Assembly: GCA_033239005.1 (NCBI GenBank)
Contig: BSQZ01000035.1
Location: forward strand, 1,489,501-1,553,500
From: Lamellibrachia satsuma
Lineage: Eukaryota; Annelida; Polychaeta; Sabellida; Siboglinidae
Reading direction: 5' to 3'
DNA: 64,000 nt
Part shown: piece after piece, positions 1 through 19,610 of the stretch
Position numbering within the stretch: the first letter of the stretch is position 1
How the letters are laid out: every line of letters begins with the position of its first letter
Notes under the pieces: model-generated
What the model saw: the letters and a program-made list of their open reading frames with translations, nothing else
What the model was told of the DNA's origin: nothing
Databases searched by the model: none
Translations under genes and position numbers: made by a program

Positions 1-917
1 CCTTGTTCATGGCCGCTGTGACGTCAACATGTGCTGTATTGGCGTGACACCTCTCAGAGTTTGTCGCTCTGTGTGGGGCAGTGACACTTGTCACAGTTTG
101 TTGATGAGGAGGTCGGTGTTCAATTGTTTATTTTGTCGATGGAGAACTAGTTCGTTAAAAAATCATATAATATAGCAATGATTTTGAGTCATGATTTCAT
201 GACATTAAGAGGTTGCTTGTGGTTTCAACAAATATATCTAGTCGTTGTGAATATGTCAGTGTTCAAAACAACAGGTTGCTACAGGTGTGTGGCATTAATA
301 ACGTAGTGCCGAATACGGCGTGCATTTGGTGCTTACGACATTCTAGCAGTTGTCTTTTTATATTTTTAGTTTACAGCCTCGACACCGCCATACATTTTAA
401 TATTTATTCGTTGAGTTTGTTGAGTATACGTGTATATTTCAGAACACATATCTGGATGCTTCGAGGTGTACAGAAAATATGCACTGCTGTTTGTCGGTCC
501 GAAATGGAAAAACGTGGTGAAATAGAGCTGGAAAAGGCTGCTAAGTGGGTCCCACATTTAGGTGATTTTGGCGATGTTCCCGAATTTGTAGAGCTTTAGG
601 CTTTTCGATATGTTATCTGTGATATATTTATGCTTTCAACATAGCCAAGATAATGTCTTGGTCTGTATAGTCAGACAGCACGTATACACGCGATGTTGCT
701 TATATGTGACATAAAACGCCTGTGTTCAGGGAATGCACAAACCACCTGCTTTCCCTATGTGGGAAGCCCCTGCCCCCTTCCGCCCCTTCCCCACCAAAAC
801 AAATTGCCTAGCGCACGACACGACATTTGTGATACGTACCTGCTCAATAATGTAATAATATTAATAACAGTAATAATAATGTGACGTTGCTTCTGACATG
901 GAATGCGCACTCGTGTT
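1..917. other. Left flank, no gene recognised
   Basis: A 128-codon open frame runs at 213-599 on the plus strand. It has no recognisable domain, compositional signal or clear splice context, so it is not called. No repeat structure is visible before the CA/TA tract at 918. Confidence 0.5.
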
Positions 918-918
918 G

Positions 919-996
<78 letters not shown>

Positions 997-998
997 AT

Positions 999-1090
<92 letters not shown>
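918..1090. repeat. (CA)n/(TA)n compound microsatellite
   Basis: A short CA run passes into two long TA runs separated by a GTGTGTGTATCA interruption. Open frames on both strands here are IY/YI dipeptide repeats and are not genes. Confidence 0.97.
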
Positions 1091-1094
<4 letters not shown>

Positions 1095-1517
1095 CAAACT
1101 GTCGTCGTTGAATTAATGTGTCAGCTTGAATATCTGACTCCCGGAGCTAAAGAAACAATATAGGTCATAGAGTCGAGCGATAGCGTCCATCGCCTCTTAC
1201 GTGTTTAATGCGTATTTAATTGTGTTGCCTTTCGGCTAATATATAACTTGTATTATCTAAATGTGAACACTCTCGCGTATAAATAATCGTGGACTTGACA
1301 AGTTAGTGTTTTCTTTATATGACAGGCTAACTTCAGGACGAAGGACGTTATACGTGGTGTTTATTGCAAGGTGAGAGGGGTCACTGTATAGAGACTGCCC
1401 ACCATCGATAAAACTCGAGCAAGCGTTGGACGTGGCTTTATAAAACGAACCCAAATGTATTTAGCCAGGCACTGGCTATAACTAAAAGGCATTTGTCGTT
1501 AATTTGTAGTGTTTGGG

Positions 1518-1552
<35 letters not shown>

Positions 1553-1553
1553 G
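1518..1553. repeat. (GTT)n microsatellite
   Basis: About twelve uninterrupted GTT/TTG triplets. Confidence 0.95.
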
Positions 1554-1639
1554 CATTGGGCTAGAAGATAATGCAAATTGCCTGCTTCTATGTATATTAG
1601 CTATTGTTCATTTTCATTCAACATAGGAACGATAATTTA

Positions 1640-1957
1640 GGAACACCCTGTTTAAATTTAAGTAAATGCCGTTTGCCATGCAGCAGTTGTAGGAACTGGG
1701 TGGACTTCATCAAGTTCGGGTGGGAAAAGTCCTGGGCTGAGGTTCAGGCGGATAGTTTTAGTTTTGAGTGTAGGGGATGTACGAGGATGAAGGAACTTGA
1801 GGTGGAGTTAGAACAGCTGAGGCTGCTCGTTGTGGCAGTGGTGGGAAGGGAGCAGGTGGGTTGTGCCAGTGGTTCCGGTGGGGGGACAGTGGATAAAGTG
1901 GGGAAGACGACGAGAGAGATGCTAGGGAGAGCTCACCTCAGCCTGGGAGGAGGTTGA
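1640..1957 (+). pseudogene. CR1 ORF1 N-terminal remnant (PHD-like, coiled-coil)
   Basis: The frame contains CRLPCSSCRNWVDF followed by FECRGC, a Cys/Trp pattern resembling the second half of a PHD finger. A short heptad-like stretch (MKELEVELEQLRLLV) follows. This is the usual start of CR1-type ORF1 proteins, which are thought to bind nucleic acid and self-associate. The frame stops at 1957, and a purine-rich degenerate linker full of GGGAGAC-like blocks separates it from the esterase segment. The PHD assignment is by pattern only. Confidence 0.55.
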
Positions 1958-2321
1958 GAGGAGGTAAGGTGACAGGTCGTAGGGAGACACGACGGAAGGA
2001 GACGGGACATAGGGAGACAGGACGAAAGGAGACGAGAAGGAAAGAAATAGGAGGGAAGACAAATGGATCGAAGGAAACGGGAGACATTAGCGAAGGAGTC
2101 GGGGGGAGGAGACGATAGTTAAGGCAATGGGAGTGAGGGACACGGCAGGGAAGGTGTCAGGCGGCAAGGCGACGGGAGCGCAAGTTAGCCGGGAGACGGG
2201 AGGGGAAGGTGACAAGTTGATGAGTGAGAGAAAGCCTGATAACAGTCTGCCACCGAGTGACAAGGATGCAGGACAGAATGTGATGGAGGGGATCCATCGG
2301 AAGAGCTATTCCGAGGCAGGG

Positions 2322-2766
2322 ATGAAAGCGAGGGTGTTTGTGGGGGACTCAATAGTTAGGAAGACCGACAGAGTCTTAAACAAGGGAGATGACGTTGTAG
2401 TTTACTTGCCTGGGGTCAAATAGAGGCGATAACTGAGAGGGTAGAAAACATCGTGGGTTCGGGCAAGGGTGGATCTGTTTTAGTACACGTAAGGATAAAT
2501 AACGTAGAGAGGGAGGGTACAACTGTCGTAGTTAGGAAATACAGGAATTTGGTCAGAACACAAAAGCAGACGCGGGTTGAGCAGGTAATGCTGTCAGGGA
2601 TTCTACCAGTAATAGGTAGGAGGGGTCATAGATATCGAAATTGCCGGGGGATGGCAATTAACATGCTAGTCGAGAAGTTATGTAGGGAAGAGGAAGTTGG
2701 TTTTGTGGATTTGTGGGGAAGTTTTGTTGGAAGGGCTGATATGTACATGAAGGACGGACGGGATCA
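2322..2766 (+). pseudogene. CR1 ORF1 SGNH-esterase domain, broken
   Basis: Block I is visible as VFVGDSIVRKTDR (GDS motif) at about 2332-2370. A stop/frameshift follows at about 2421. Reading resumes in another frame with IEAITERVENIV, then HVRINNVEREGT, which corresponds to the G-x-N block with Gly replaced by Arg, and later FVDLWGSFVGRADMYMKDG. The catalytic DxxH block that should follow immediately is lost at the junction with the RT. SGNH esterase domains in CR1-like ORF1 proteins are established; this copy cannot be active. Confidence 0.7.
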
Positions 2767-3530
2767 GTATTAGGCCCTATGCTGTTTTTAATATATATAA
2801 ATGATTTAGAAGATGACATATCTAGCAAAGTACTCAAATTTGCAGATGACACAAAAGTATTCAGAAAGGTTACAAATGATACAGATAAACACAGTTTACA
2901 GGATGATCTAGATAAATTAGTTAAATGGTCAGAAAAATGGCAGATGTTGTTACATTTTGGGAATTGTAAATGTATACACATAGGACATGGAAACATGGAC
3001 CAAGAATATAAAATGGGAGGGGGATGCTGTACTAGGTAGAACCACGCAAGAAAAAGACTTAGGAGTAACATTTAGTGCTGACATGAAACTTTTCAGAGCA
3101 ATGTGGGATTGCTGCTTCAAAAGGAAATCAAATTCTAGGGCTAATTAGGAGAACTATCATGTATAAGGAGAAACAGCTAATCGTACCCCTGTACAAAGCA
3201 ATAGTTAGACAACATTTGGAATATTGTATTCAAGCATGGAGGTCGTATCGTAAAAAGGACATAGACAAGCTAGAAAGAATACAATGAAGAGCAACTAAAA
3301 TTATTCCAGAATTGAGAGACCTTAGTCACGAAAGTCGCTTATTACAATGTGGTTTGACAAAACTAGAGACCAGCAGTGTAGGTTGGACATGAGAAAGTAC
3401 TTTCTTACAGAGGGTGATAATTGTATGGAACGAACTGCCAAATGATTGTGTTAATGCTAGTAGTGTGAATATGTTTAAAAATAGAATTGACAGATATCTG
3501 ATAATGGCGGGCTACACATAGATGAGAAAA
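2767..3530 (+). pseudogene. CR1 reverse transcriptase C-terminal half, degenerate
   Basis: The segment begins at the SVLGPMLFLIYIND motif, followed by LKFADDTKVF (the FADD catalytic box). After 3039 several frameshifts occur, but related blocks remain readable: LYKAIVRQHLEY, LERIQ, KIIPELRDL, and finally an RTINEWNKL-like and an IDRYLIMAGYT-like end near 3510. This is the typical end of CR1/jockey-clade RTs. The palm's upstream motifs and the endonuclease are absent. Confidence 0.8.
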
Positions 3531-3831
3531 TTGTTGGACTCTCGATAAGCCAATGGCTTCCTTGTCCACTTGTCATCCGGAACTTGTTGTTTGGGATGGC
3601 AATCTTGTTAAATCTTGTTAAATCTCCATGCACTGAACAGACGCAAATACACCTATTAAACGTGAGTAGGTTGAGGTCATAGGATGGTTGAGCAACAGTA
3701 ACTGCTCCATGGTTGTCGACACTGCTTCTTATCCTTCATATCTTTATTATTTCCGAAAGTCATTCGTGTAGCAATTAAACACGAACACAATGCTAGAGGT
3801 AACATCTTAACTGCGGTGATACAGTTTCATA

Positions 3832-4003
3832 TTTCTTGTTTGCCAGCCAAGCGTGTCGACGAATGTTTCTTGTTTGCCAGCCAAGCGTGTCGACGAATGT
3901 TTCTTGTTTGCCAGCCAAGCGTGTCGACGAATGTTTCTTGTTTGCCAGCCAAGCGTGTCGACGAATGTTTCTTGTTTGCCAGCCAAGCGTGTCGCCGAAT
4001 GTT
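3832..4003. repeat. 34-bp minisatellite, about 5 copies
   Basis: The unit TTTCTTGTTTGCCAGCCAAG plus CGTGTCGACGAATG is repeated nearly perfectly; the last copy has GTCGCCG instead of GTCGACG. Open frames across it are repeat artefacts. Confidence 0.95.
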
Positions 4004-4153
4004 GTGGAGAGGAGGACCGCTGCCCGTCAGAACCAGCAATTCGTTGAAAGTACGGCCGTTATACAAGCCCAGCACGAACACGTGCATATGCATATTTGCC
4101 ACAAATACGTGTCTCTGTTGCATTTCGATGCGAGTAAAAACATTCCCATAACT

Positions 4154-4246
4154 TATGGATTAGCCCGGGACTTAGGGATTAGCCCGGGACTTAAGGATTA
4201 ACCCGGGACTTAGGGATTAACCCGGGACTTAGGGATTAGCCCGGGA
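4154..4246. repeat. 19-bp minisatellite, about 5 copies
   Basis: The unit is ACTTAGGGATTAGCCCGGG with single-base variants (AAGG/AGGG, TAACC/TAGCC). Confidence 0.95.
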
Positions 4247-4473
4247 CTGTATGAAACGTTTCACCCGAAACATTGCAAAACTCATTTAGTTAACAAACCA
4301 TCTGAACAAACTATCTCCGTTCCCAGGATCTGCAGTCTCTTATTTCTCTTCCTTCTCTTCCTTCTCTTCCCCTTCTCTTCCCCTTCTCTTCCCCTTCTAT
4401 TCCCCTTCTCGTTCTCCACGATTGTGTGCGTAATTTTAATTTGTAGATAATTTCTAATTAGTAGATAGATTAA

Positions 4474-4760
4474 TCGATGGATGGATGGATGGATGGATGG
4501 ATGGATGGGTGTGTGGTTGGGTGGGGCGGGCGGGCGGGCGGGCGGGCGGGCGGGCGGGCGGGCGGGCGGGCGGGCGGGCGGGCGGGCGGGCGGGCGGGCG
4601 GGCGGGCGGGCGGGCGGGCGGGCGGGCGGGCGGGCGGGCGGGCGGGCGGGCGGGCGGGCGGGCGGGCGGGCGGGCGGGCGGGCGGGCGGGCGGGCGGGCG
4701 GGCGGGCGGGCGGGCGGGCGGGCGGGCGGGCGGGCGGGCGGGCGGGCGGGCGGGCGGCGG
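4474..4760. repeat. (GGAT)n followed by (GGGC)n tract
   Basis: A short GGAT run (4474-4506) is followed by about 240 bp of pure GGGC/GCGG repeat (about 4520-4757), then GGAC/GATA-type tetranucleotides to about 4825. The G-strand is on plus. Open frames (GGRA, PPAR repeats) are artefacts. Confidence 0.97.
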
Positions 4761-4825
4761 GCGGGCGGAAGAACTGACGGACGGAAGGACGGACGGATGG
4801 ACGGATAGATATATAGATAGATAAT

Positions 4826-5568
<743 letters not shown>

Positions 5569-6169
5569 TATGTAACCGGGTATCCTTCACAGTGGAACCT
5601 CTGATTCTGGTGTAGGTACGTCAAACGGTGGCGATACATCCCAGATAATCTGTAACTTTATCCACAGTCGTCGGGATATGTAATGGTTTTATTGAAGCCA
5701 AAACCAGTATTCGGGTAAAGTAATATATTTCCGTTTTCTGTGAAAATGTTGCTATAATTTCAAAATGCCTAGAAAAACACGATTATTTGTCAAAACCGTA
5801 AACATAACTAGGTTATAGCTTACATGACTCAAAATTTTGATATTTATAAAGTCACAAAACATTTGGCCAAACAGATGGCCAGCTTCTCGGGGCGGAACCA
5901 CCAACACAGGCACAAACCCAACAAACAAACGTGGAATGAAATGTCGACAGTAATTGCTGAACGCAATAAATAAACCCCCCATGGTCCGTCATTGGATACT
6001 GTTCATGTAACTGCACCGCCATCAGTCACGAATAATACATTAATGTTCACGCGAGAAAGGATAAATCTGTACCAGACGTCGCAGAAACATCTGATATGTT
6101 ACTGACATGCCAAATACACTACATGCAGGGCCCCAGTCAGATACATACAACAAGGTCACATATATAACT

Positions 6170-6450
6170 AGCGTAGATTTATGGGATATTTTTGCTATGG
6201 GCCACGTGGGCGTATGAATACATGGCCATTGTTTTCACAATTGATGGGCATCGCACTTCGGGGCGTTTTAAAAGAGCTGGAAGTATGTGATTTTGACAAA
6301 TCTTGGTCAGCATGTCAACGAGATGATGGCAGTTGCTGTGAAAACAATTCTGATTTTTTATGGTCACGTTTTCTTATAATCACAAAAAACCGTTAACATG
6401 GCCACCAGTTCAATTATCTACTGTGGTCTGTCCCCATAACAGGACGTGGC
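6170..6450 (+). repeat. Dispersed repeat, copy 1 of 2 (partner 22240-22500)
   Basis: The segment from TTTTTGCTATGGGCCACGTG through GGGGCGTTTTAAAAGAGCTG to TTTTTTATGGTCA and GTGGTCT recurs in the same orientation at 22240-22500 with roughly 80-85% identity by eye. No coding sequence or terminal inverted repeat is seen, and the class is unknown. The flanks 5567-6169 and 6451-6859 show nothing recognisable. Confidence 0.75.
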
Positions 6451-6859
6451 AATGTTAGCAAAAGAGCACTACATGCATACTTCTCCATTTTCTCGCCAGA
6501 CGAACCAACGCGTTCATCAACGTAGTATTTAGCTTAGGGCCAGTGGCTGTTTTACTCAGACCAGGGAGCTCCGTGAACCGACCGAGGAGATCTCTTGAAC
6601 TTTATTTCTCAAAAATACATGCGACAATTGTTGTTTTCGTTAGATGACATATATGTTTGTATGTGAGGAATAATCTGTGTGATTAGAAAAAGTACTTCGC
6701 CTTCATAAAATCTGGTACTTGCGGAGTAATACAAACACGAACTCCAACTACTGCCGACTTCTTAAACCTTTTATTCACAAACACCGCAAATATTAAACGT
6801 CCTATGCATCAATTCCCTACGAATATACTTTGTTCGTGAAGCTGAACGTGTCATCGATA

Positions 6860-6980
6860 CTTTAAAAGGTTTCCGTTAGGTTTATTTTTAATACTATTCA
6901 CATTGTTTGAATTTACATCGTAATGAAATAATTTGTTCCAATAATTTATTGTCCTATCGGAGAATGTACTTTTGGATAAA
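6860..6980 (-). pseudogene. CR1 RT extreme C-terminus, 5'-truncated copy
   Basis: On the minus strand the frame reads [15 protein letters not shown] then [18 protein letters not shown], matching the WNKLP...VNSFKNKLDKYL-type end of CR1-clade RTs. Upstream on that strand the sequence is only (TA)n. A sister copy is at 9598-9700. Confidence 0.6.
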
Positions 6981-6989
6981 ATATGAGGT

Positions 6990-6991
<2 letters not shown>

Positions 6992-7083
<92 letters not shown>

Positions 7084-7092
7084 TACATACAT

Positions 7093-7155
<63 letters not shown>
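6992..7155. repeat. (TA)n microsatellite with short interruptions
   Basis: Two long TA runs surround an AT-rich interruption (TTTATATTACATACATTACAT). Confidence 0.97.
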
Positions 7156-7159
<4 letters not shown>

Positions 7160-7754
7160 CAAAATAACGCTTGTCAGTAAAACGAACCAATGAGTTTATC
7201 ATCTTTGTCTAAGTAAATACCGTAGACAAATGTAGCAAGCTAACATTTCAGATGCAAAAGTTGAACAATTAAAACATGATTGTGCCCACAAACACGTTAT
7301 TTACTTTGAATCACTCTTGCTTAATACGCATTCCGTCAGCTATCCATTGAGCGTACTACTACAATGATATAGCTAGTGGTTGGAAATATACCATATTATA
7401 TTATATTATATTTTAAAATAAATTCTTATACGTGGTGACACAGCATACATTATGTCCCCTTTGTAGCTTCCACGCATGCGCGACATGTGTATACTTAAAC
7501 GCAATAAATTCATTCATGATAGGGCACAGTTTGTCAATCGTTCTGTGGTTTCGAACTTAACTAAAATACCCATGGACAAATTTGGAATTGTTCATGGCAG
7601 ATAAAGTACTACTTGTGGCCGCGACGCAAAGGCTGAAGGACTCATGGCCAAGATGGACACGACCGACGTTCCCATAACCTACGAGAACTCGGCGGATGTG
7701 CCCCACTCTCACTACACGCAGACACAAGCGCAGTTCCACGCGGTACACGACCTC
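7156..7754. other. 3' flank of the GPCR gene, no other gene
   Basis: This stretch lies downstream of the minus-strand receptor stop codon. A short TTATA repeat occurs near 7392-7415. No convincing poly(A) signal for the minus strand was identified by eye. Confidence 0.4.
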
Positions 7755-14580
<6,826 letters not shown>

Positions 14581-14703
14581 GTTCGCGGGTAGTTTCGTTA
14601 GAAGTTAGGTCACGAGGAATGGATGTCGGTGAAGTTGGTTTTCGCGACCATCGTCAGGACAGGTGTATCTGCCGGTATTAGCATATTATACAGAAACACA
14701 CAC

Positions 14704-14935
<232 letters not shown>

Positions 14936-15059
14936 GAGACGGAGGGAGACATACAGACAGACAGACATACAGAGACAGAAACAGAGATTGAAAGGGAGAC
15001 AGAGAGACAGAGAGAAAGAGGCAGGCATATATCACTAAGGGTCGTTAAAAAGTCATACA

Positions 15060-15855
15060 AATAAAGGTCCCGTCGGGTTTGATACGTAGGCGACGGCCTA
15101 AGATAAACCAGATAAATCCCTCAAGACAGCTGCTGTACGAGACGAAAATCGTACCGGTAGCTACACATTGCCGACGAGACGATACAACATTTCGCGGCGT
15201 CGGTTTGCTTTGGCTATTTCTGATCGGGGCTTCAAGTACAGCGGGATTACGCCAATGATAACGATAAGGCGTTCAAATTACCTCCCATAAAAGAGCGCCT
15301 TGACGATTCGGTCATTGTTTTTTGCCCGAGCACCCGCGGTGTTTACTTTGCCCGAGACGTTTCTTTGGCGAACCGAGAGTCAATCATTTCTGTTCAACTC
15401 GTGTCTCGCGCCCGTCACCACAAGCCACAGGTGTCAGCGCATCTGTCTTTGCGTGACACGATAGGTGGGGTAACTGGTTTGAATTATCCGACCCGATTTG
15501 TTGACAAATTAATCTATAAACAATACAACTTTGACATTCTACTCAACTATTTTTTTATGAAATACAGTGATCGTTAAGTTAAAAAATTGTTTGAACGGTG
15601 GATTTTATGTTTGGGTTGTCACTGCAAAACAATAATTGTTAATTTTCAATACACATAATATGCTGTTGCGTTATTAATTATTTATAAAAATCTAAATCTA
15701 ACATGGGTGCCCAATGCGTTGCGTCTGTTCGTGCCGTTGGGGTCACGATAAGCCAAATACTGCTTTTCGACGAAATCAGGCTTTTGCGCTTATATTAGCA
15801 CTTTAAACACTTGACATACTTTTTTATTCTCCTCTACATTCTAACGCTGCAGCCG
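15060..15855. other. Intergenic, nothing recognised
   Basis: No coding signal, RNA gene or repeat with a recognisable partner was seen. Confidence 0.4.
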
Positions 15856-15858
15856 CGT

Positions 15859-15978
15859 ACGTCGCCGTGTACTTTGCCGTGTACTTTGCCGTGTACGTCG
15901 CCGCGTACGTCGCCGCGTACGTCGCCGCGTACGTCGCCGCGTACGTCGCCGCGTACGTCGCCGCGTACGTCGCCGTGT
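15859..15978. repeat. 12-bp minisatellite
   Basis: About nine copies of GTCGCCGCGTAC; the first copies carry TTTGCCGTGTAC. It is rich in CpG. Confidence 0.95.
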
Positions 15979-16584
15979 CACACCAACAACACGTCTACAC
16001 GGCGCACATCATATGTTTTACTCATGCATTTAATCATGTTATCACGCCGCATCACGCCGCATCACGCATCATTCTATGTTGAATCTGTGATTAAACGTAC
16101 AAAGTCTTTTCGTAAAATAATGTCATGGTATGAATTATGCCTTTTTTATCTTATTGACCTCCCAAATGTGTATTACTGAACCACAATTTGTTCATTATTA
16201 TAATCTTAACGCCGCCGCCAAATGCCAACGTCAGCGGAGACGTGGATAAGTTGTTAGGCGTAAATATCAACCTGAAGGCAGACTGCGTGTTTGGGTATAG
16301 CTATCCATTCTTCACATACTAGACATCAAAGGAATCTTCAATTTGAAGTAATGCTTGCTTCTTTTGCGTTAGTTCCGATAGCGTAGGAGTCATTAGGAGT
16401 CATAAAGTAAGTATTTGTTCTGATGTGGGGAAGGGAATCTTTGCACTAGAAGTGAACAATCGCACACCACCCTCCTCTGTCCTCAGCCGCAGCGGTCTTG
16501 TCTACCGTTTTGAGGTTCACAACCTTTGATTAGTGATGATATGTTCCAGGCGCTAACAGAGAGGGAAGCCGCAACGACAGAGGA

Positions 16585-16990
16585 AGATAGAGTGAACGGT
16601 GGAGGAGGAGGAAGAGGTGGAGGAGGAGGAAGTGGAGGTGGAGGAGGAGGAAGTGGAGGAGGAGGAGGAGGAGGAAGTGGAGGAGGACGAGGTGGAGGAG
16701 GAGGAAGTGGAGGAGGAGGAAGTGGTGGAGGAGGAGGAGGAGGAGGAGGACGAGGTGGAGGAGGAGGGAAGTGGAGGAGGAGGAAGAGGAAGTGGAGGAG
16801 GACGAGGTGGAGGAGGAGGAAGTGGAGGAGGAGGAGGTGGGGGAGGAGGAAGTGGAGGAGGAGGAGGAGGAAGAGGAAGTGGAGGAGGACGAGGTGGAGG
16901 AGGAGGAAGTGGAGGAGGAGGAGGTGGAGGAAGTGGAGGAGGAGGAGGAGATGGAGGAGGAGGAAGTGGAGGAGGTGGAGGAGGAAGTTG
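16585..16990. repeat. (GGAGGA)n purine tract, about 400 bp
   Basis: Almost pure purine on plus (GGA, GAAGT, GAGGAC variants). Open frames on both strands (Gly-, Glu- or Ser-rich) are compositional artefacts. Confidence 0.95.
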
Positions 16991-17320
16991 AGGTGGAGGA
17001 GGAGGAGGCGGGCATCTTCAGCAACATTCTCTCGTGGATCTAGCGCTCAGATATCGGCCGGCTCCACAAGACGCCTTCTATCGACATGTCGCTAGCGTCG
17101 TCCAGTTGCCGTCGCTATCTTGTTACGGTCGCTCCTCGCAAAGTTACGTAACTATGACATTTTTAAGTTGAGGTAGGAGGAGGAGGCGGGCACTTCAGCA
17201 ACATCTCTCGGATCTAGCGCTCGATATCGCCGGCTCCACAAGACGCCTTCTATCGACCTATCGTCCAGTTGCCGTCGCTATCTTGCGGTCGCTCCTCGCA
17301 GCGACTATGACTGATCGGAA
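16991..17320. repeat. Local tandem duplication of about 165 bp
   Basis: Copy 1 (about 16991-17155) and copy 2 (about 17170-17310) share GGAGGCGGGCA, CTTCAGCAACAT, GGATCTAGCGCTC, CCGGCTCCACAAGACGCCTT, CAGTTGCCGTCGCTATCTTG and GGTCGCTCCTCGCA. Most differences are one- to few-base insertions in copy 1. See findings for a possible assembly cause. Confidence 0.85.
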
Positions 17321-17624
17321 GTGAACCTATCAAGCACCCGAAGCACCCGAAGTACAACACGTGGCCCCACTCAAGCGGGGCTCGTGTCGCCGACGGGGAA
17401 CGTAAACAGGGCCAGCTATCAGCTCGGGTCCGTCGTCTAGTGATTCGATACTGCTATATAAACAACGTGAACCCCCGGGGACCGCGGGCTGCGGAACAGG
17501 CATGCGGGTTCGTGGAAAGCCTACGTTGAACGAGTGTTTCGATTGCCGACGGGGTAATTTTTTATTTCCTCGGAAATCTCGAAGAAGATACTACTGACGG
17601 GAGTGAGCCAGACGGAGAAAAAGT
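17321..17624. other. Intergenic, nothing recognised
   Basis: GC-rich for this window, with no coding or repeat assignment. Confidence 0.4.
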
Positions 17625-17870
17625 CTATCTCAAGACCGATGTTTCATCGTGAATGTGGTTCACCAGACATATTCTGAAATGCATCTTAAGTCTCAAGTAA
17701 TTATAGTCCAGGCGTTTGGACCAACGGCTTTTAGTGTCTCTTCCGAAAGACAGGCAAAGTGCGATGAACGAAATTGCCCAAGCTTCGAAACGGCGGAAAT
17801 AAAATCGAACCACCGTCCTCTCGAACGACAGGCGGGTGTTCTAACCATTAGACCACCGCTCCCTGCGTAG
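17625..17870 (-). mobile_element. tRNA-derived SINE, copy 1 (minus strand)
   Basis: On minus, the head has an A-box-like GGTCTAATGGTTAGAAC and B-box-like GGTTCGATT about 35 nt apart, as in tRNA-derived Pol III promoters. The body begins GCCGTTTCGAAGCTTGGGCA and includes CGGAAGAGACACTAAAAGCC. The same body motif GCCGTTTCGAAACTTTGGCA follows the tRNA-like head at 53452, so both belong to one family. Confidence 0.7.
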
Positions 17871-17950
17871 GGGTATTATAGTTGTCCTAAGATATCTTGC
17901 TAATCCAGCCCCCGTCTTTGCGACAACAGCTAGGTGGCGTGCCCCATTCG

Positions 17951-18314
<364 letters not shown>

Positions 18315-18523
18315 TAATTAGCACCAGATCTATGAAACACTAACATTGGTACTTTTTGGTAACTTCCAACACATTCAGCCAACTGTTCTTCTATGTCGCA
18401 CTTGTTGAGGTTTTGTGTATCATGCAAATAACCCTTGACGCAGTCGTGAACAGAGCGTCTAACACTCCCGCACCCTGGAGAGACCACAATTAATCAAATT
18501 AATTAAATAAAACCTGTCTTTGA

Positions 18524-18535
18524 TACACACACACA

Positions 18536-18587
<52 letters not shown>

Positions 18588-18650
18588 TGAACGCACACGC
18601 CCTCACGCACACACTCGCACGCACGCGAGCGCACACACATACACACAGCC
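18524..18650. repeat. (CA)n/(ACGC)n microsatellite
   Basis: Short CA run, then ACGC units with decay to the right. Confidence 0.95.
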
Positions 18651-19556
18651 TAGTTTAACTTAACATGTCGATCTACGAAGTTTTTCGCCCAAAATGTTTT
18701 GTCCAACCGAGTTAAAACGATCAACTACCGCTGACCCTAACCCCGCATTTAGGCCCGTGGCCGCGATCTAAGACTAAATCAAGTCTTGTAAAGATGTTCA
18801 GGGTTTCAACAAGCACATACCTGTTGATCCGGGAGGAGTTGCGTTCGCTATCCTCTCCACCATATGATGATACTTCCAACAGCTAGTAGGTTCACCGAAG
18901 AAGAGTCGACCTGCAACCGACAAACTGACGGAGGACCGGGCGTTCCTGCTCGACTCGTCTCCCCGACCACGGTTACCGGATGCCGCTTGTTATGCCACCA
19001 CTAACGCCGCTGTGAAACCCAATCCGTCCTCGTCTTGTTTTGCGTCATCTGGCAGTGCGGACCGAGTTATTTATCTCGCTTGCTCGACGACGGAACCAAT
19101 CCCGTTGCAAAACCGCAGCTGGGGGTTTGCGACGGGGGACAGCGAACTAGCGAAGCGTCAGACTCGTGCGGCACGGCCCGAGACTTATAGTCTAGTCTTT
19201 ACAACTGGGGTCTTGTCTCGGCGGCAGGACGGCTCACCACTGACGGCTTATCTTAAGTGTGTCTCGAATGTTGGTTCAACTCGAAAGACTTATAGCTTCG
19301 TTACTTGTTGCTGCCTACATTTGCAGTTAACAAGTAACGGAGAAGACTGTGATGTCCAAGACAAGTTTATCTCCATGACAACAGTGCTGAAAACAATAGC
19401 TTGTTGAAAGATTGCTTGTGTGTATAGTTTCTATTTATGTTACACGTCTCTAGGGAAAACGATAGTGTTATAGTGTGTATGTAATAGTATACACAAAAGG
19501 TGTAACATTACCACTTTCCCTAGACGATATAGGCTATACAAAAGTTATCAACATAC
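18651..19556. other. Intergenic, no gene called
   Basis: A 131-codon frame at 19012-19407 has no recognisable domain and is not called. Confidence 0.4.
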
Positions 19557-19560
19557 AAGC

Positions 19561-19607
<47 letters not shown>

Positions 19608-19610
19608 TGT
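19557..19610. repeat. (GTGC)n microsatellite
   Basis: About thirteen GTGC/GCGT units. Confidence 0.95.

Larger units (their letters stand above)
1640..3630 (+). mobile_element. CR1-like non-LTR retrotransposon, internally deleted copy
   Basis: The order is a Cys-rich PHD-like segment (about 1655-1800), an SGNH-esterase-like segment (2322-2766), the last part of a reverse transcriptase (2767-3530) and a 3' tail ending in repeated TTGTTAAATC at about 3605-3630. CR1-family ORF1 proteins are known to carry PHD and esterase domains, so the order fits CR1. The endonuclease and most of the RT are missing: the esterase runs directly into the RT motif SVLGPMLFLIYIND. Frameshifts and stops show that it is dead. 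The same 3' tail recurs near 49.9, 54.2 and 55.1 kb, which defines a family within the window. Confidence 0.8.

Noticed and set aside
213..599. 128-codon frame at the left end
   Set aside because: No domain or codon signal; could be chance.
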